Assembly: GCA_902513935.1 (NCBI GenBank)
Contig: CABXOR010000028.1
Coordinates: 1 to 24,166, forward strand
Origin: an uncultured SAR324 cluster bacterium
GTDB lineage: Bacteria > SAR324 > NAC60-12
Length of the DNA stretch: 24,166 nucleotides
Direction: 5' to 3'
In this document: piece by piece, positions 23,657 to 24,166 of the stretch
How positions within the stretch are numbered: position 1 is the stretch's first letter
Layout: the number at the start of each line of letters is the position of its first letter
Notes under the pieces: generated by a model
Seen by the model: only the letters and a program-made list of their open reading frames with translations
Databases searched by the model: none
What the model was told of the DNA's origin: nothing
Translations under genes and position numbers: made by a program

Positions 23657-24166
23657 ATGAAATCCCGTAGATTTGACAATTTTATCTGGATTACTTGCTT
23701 AGTTATTGTGGTTACACTTGGTTGGTCTTCTACTTCTGTGGCACAAAAATCGACTGACACTATTTCCACTGTTGTTATCGACAGTGCCCCTAAAAAGCTG
23801 TATTCAGAGCTGTATTCAGATGAAACCGGAAATCAGTTCATGGTGGAAATTTACGAAGAACCACAGGAGGGAGAAAACCTTATCCATTTTAGATCCTTCA
23901 AAAATGGGGAAATAATTGGCCGCAAATCACAAGCACTTGCAGATGCACATAATTTTACTTTTTTTATTGACGAAACTGAACAACGCATCATGCGTCAAGA
24001 TACTGAACAGATGCTCTATAACGTACTAAAAAAACTGATGGAGGAGTCTGACCAGAAGTTAAAAACTAATCTGGAAGATCTATTCGATCAAGATAAAATG
24101 GCCCAAACCCTTTCTGAAAAGATCAAGACACCCGATGAAGAAATTGCAGCTATGGCTACAAGAATT
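23657..24166 (+). CDS. Exported protein of unknown function, N-terminal part (runs off right edge)
   Basis: An open frame of 170 codons from ATG at 23657 to the last base, with no stop. The start MKSRRFDNFIWITCLVIVVT is a basic stretch plus hydrophobic core; a signal peptidase I site near STSVAQ is likely, giving a periplasmic or outer-membrane protein. After the leader come a beta-type region with EIYEEPQEGENLIHFRSFKN, then a helical, charged region (QRIMRQDTEQMLYNVLKKLM and on) that may form a coiled coil. I do not recognise a family. A perfect 12-base direct repeat (23796-23819) duplicates four residues (YSEL and its copy). No good ribosome site is visible. Confidence 0.7.
   Translation, partial: MKSRRFDNFIWITCLVIVVTLGWSSTSVAQKSTDTISTVVIDSAPKKLYSELYSDETGNQFMVEIYEEPQEGENLIHFRSFKNGEIIGRKSQALADAHNFTFFIDETEQRIMRQDTEQMLYNVLKKLMEESDQKLKTNLEDLFDQDKMAQTLSEKIKTPDEEIAAMATRI

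Overview
The window reads as an AT-leaning chromosomal segment (roughly 40% G+C by eye) of a heterotrophic proteobacterium-like organism, probably marine and uncultured. The mix is a TRAP solute transporter, a split SuyAB/UxaA-type lyase, an orphan CoxL-like molybdoenzyme, a two-subunit 2-oxoacid:ferredoxin oxidoreductase and a DUF3604 protein. I would guess a SAR324-like or related deltaproteobacterial lineage, but nothing here (no rRNA or marker protein) fixes the taxonomy.

Region 1 (1-10,963, all minus strand) is a catabolic cluster. In transcription order it runs: HMG-CoA-lyase-type enzyme, CoxL-type molybdopterin subunit, SuyA-like and SuyB-like lyase subunits, then a second promoter and the TRAP genes dctP, dctQ and dctM, an aldehyde dehydrogenase, and a DUF3604 protein that runs off the left edge. 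A 15-bp perfect palindrome lies over the putative -10 box of the first promoter. Two short inverted repeats lie just downstream of the second. The simplest reading is import and breakdown of a small carboxylated compound. The SuyAB likeness suggests a sulfonate such as (R)-sulfolactate, giving pyruvate plus sulfite. The substrate is not proven.

Region 2 (11,000-14,800) holds a plus-strand phosphate acetyltransferase, an FAD-dependent amine/amino-acid oxidase of the PuuB/DadA type and a small cupin, then a minus-strand GYD-domain protein. A decayed MORN-repeat fragment lies between the oxidase and the cupin.

Region 3 (15,159-16,580) holds a NudC-type NAD(H) pyrophosphatase whose frame is broken at a run of eight G. 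A bidirectional terminator and a tRNA-Val/tRNA-Asp pair on the minus strand follow.

Region 4 (16,608-19,701) is korA-korB (minus strand) with a good promoter, encoding ferredoxin-linked oxidation of 2-oxoglutarate or another 2-oxoacid.

Region 5 (20,268-24,166) holds an exported protein of unknown function, an EamA-type transporter followed by a 3-mercaptopyruvate-type sulfurtransferase, a clear but decayed fragment of the 5' end of pyruvate phosphate dikinase, and the start of another exported unknown protein cut by the right edge. The three relics or broken genes (MORN, nudC, ppdK) point to ongoing gene decay in the right half of the window. No CRISPR array, intact insertion sequence or prophage was seen.
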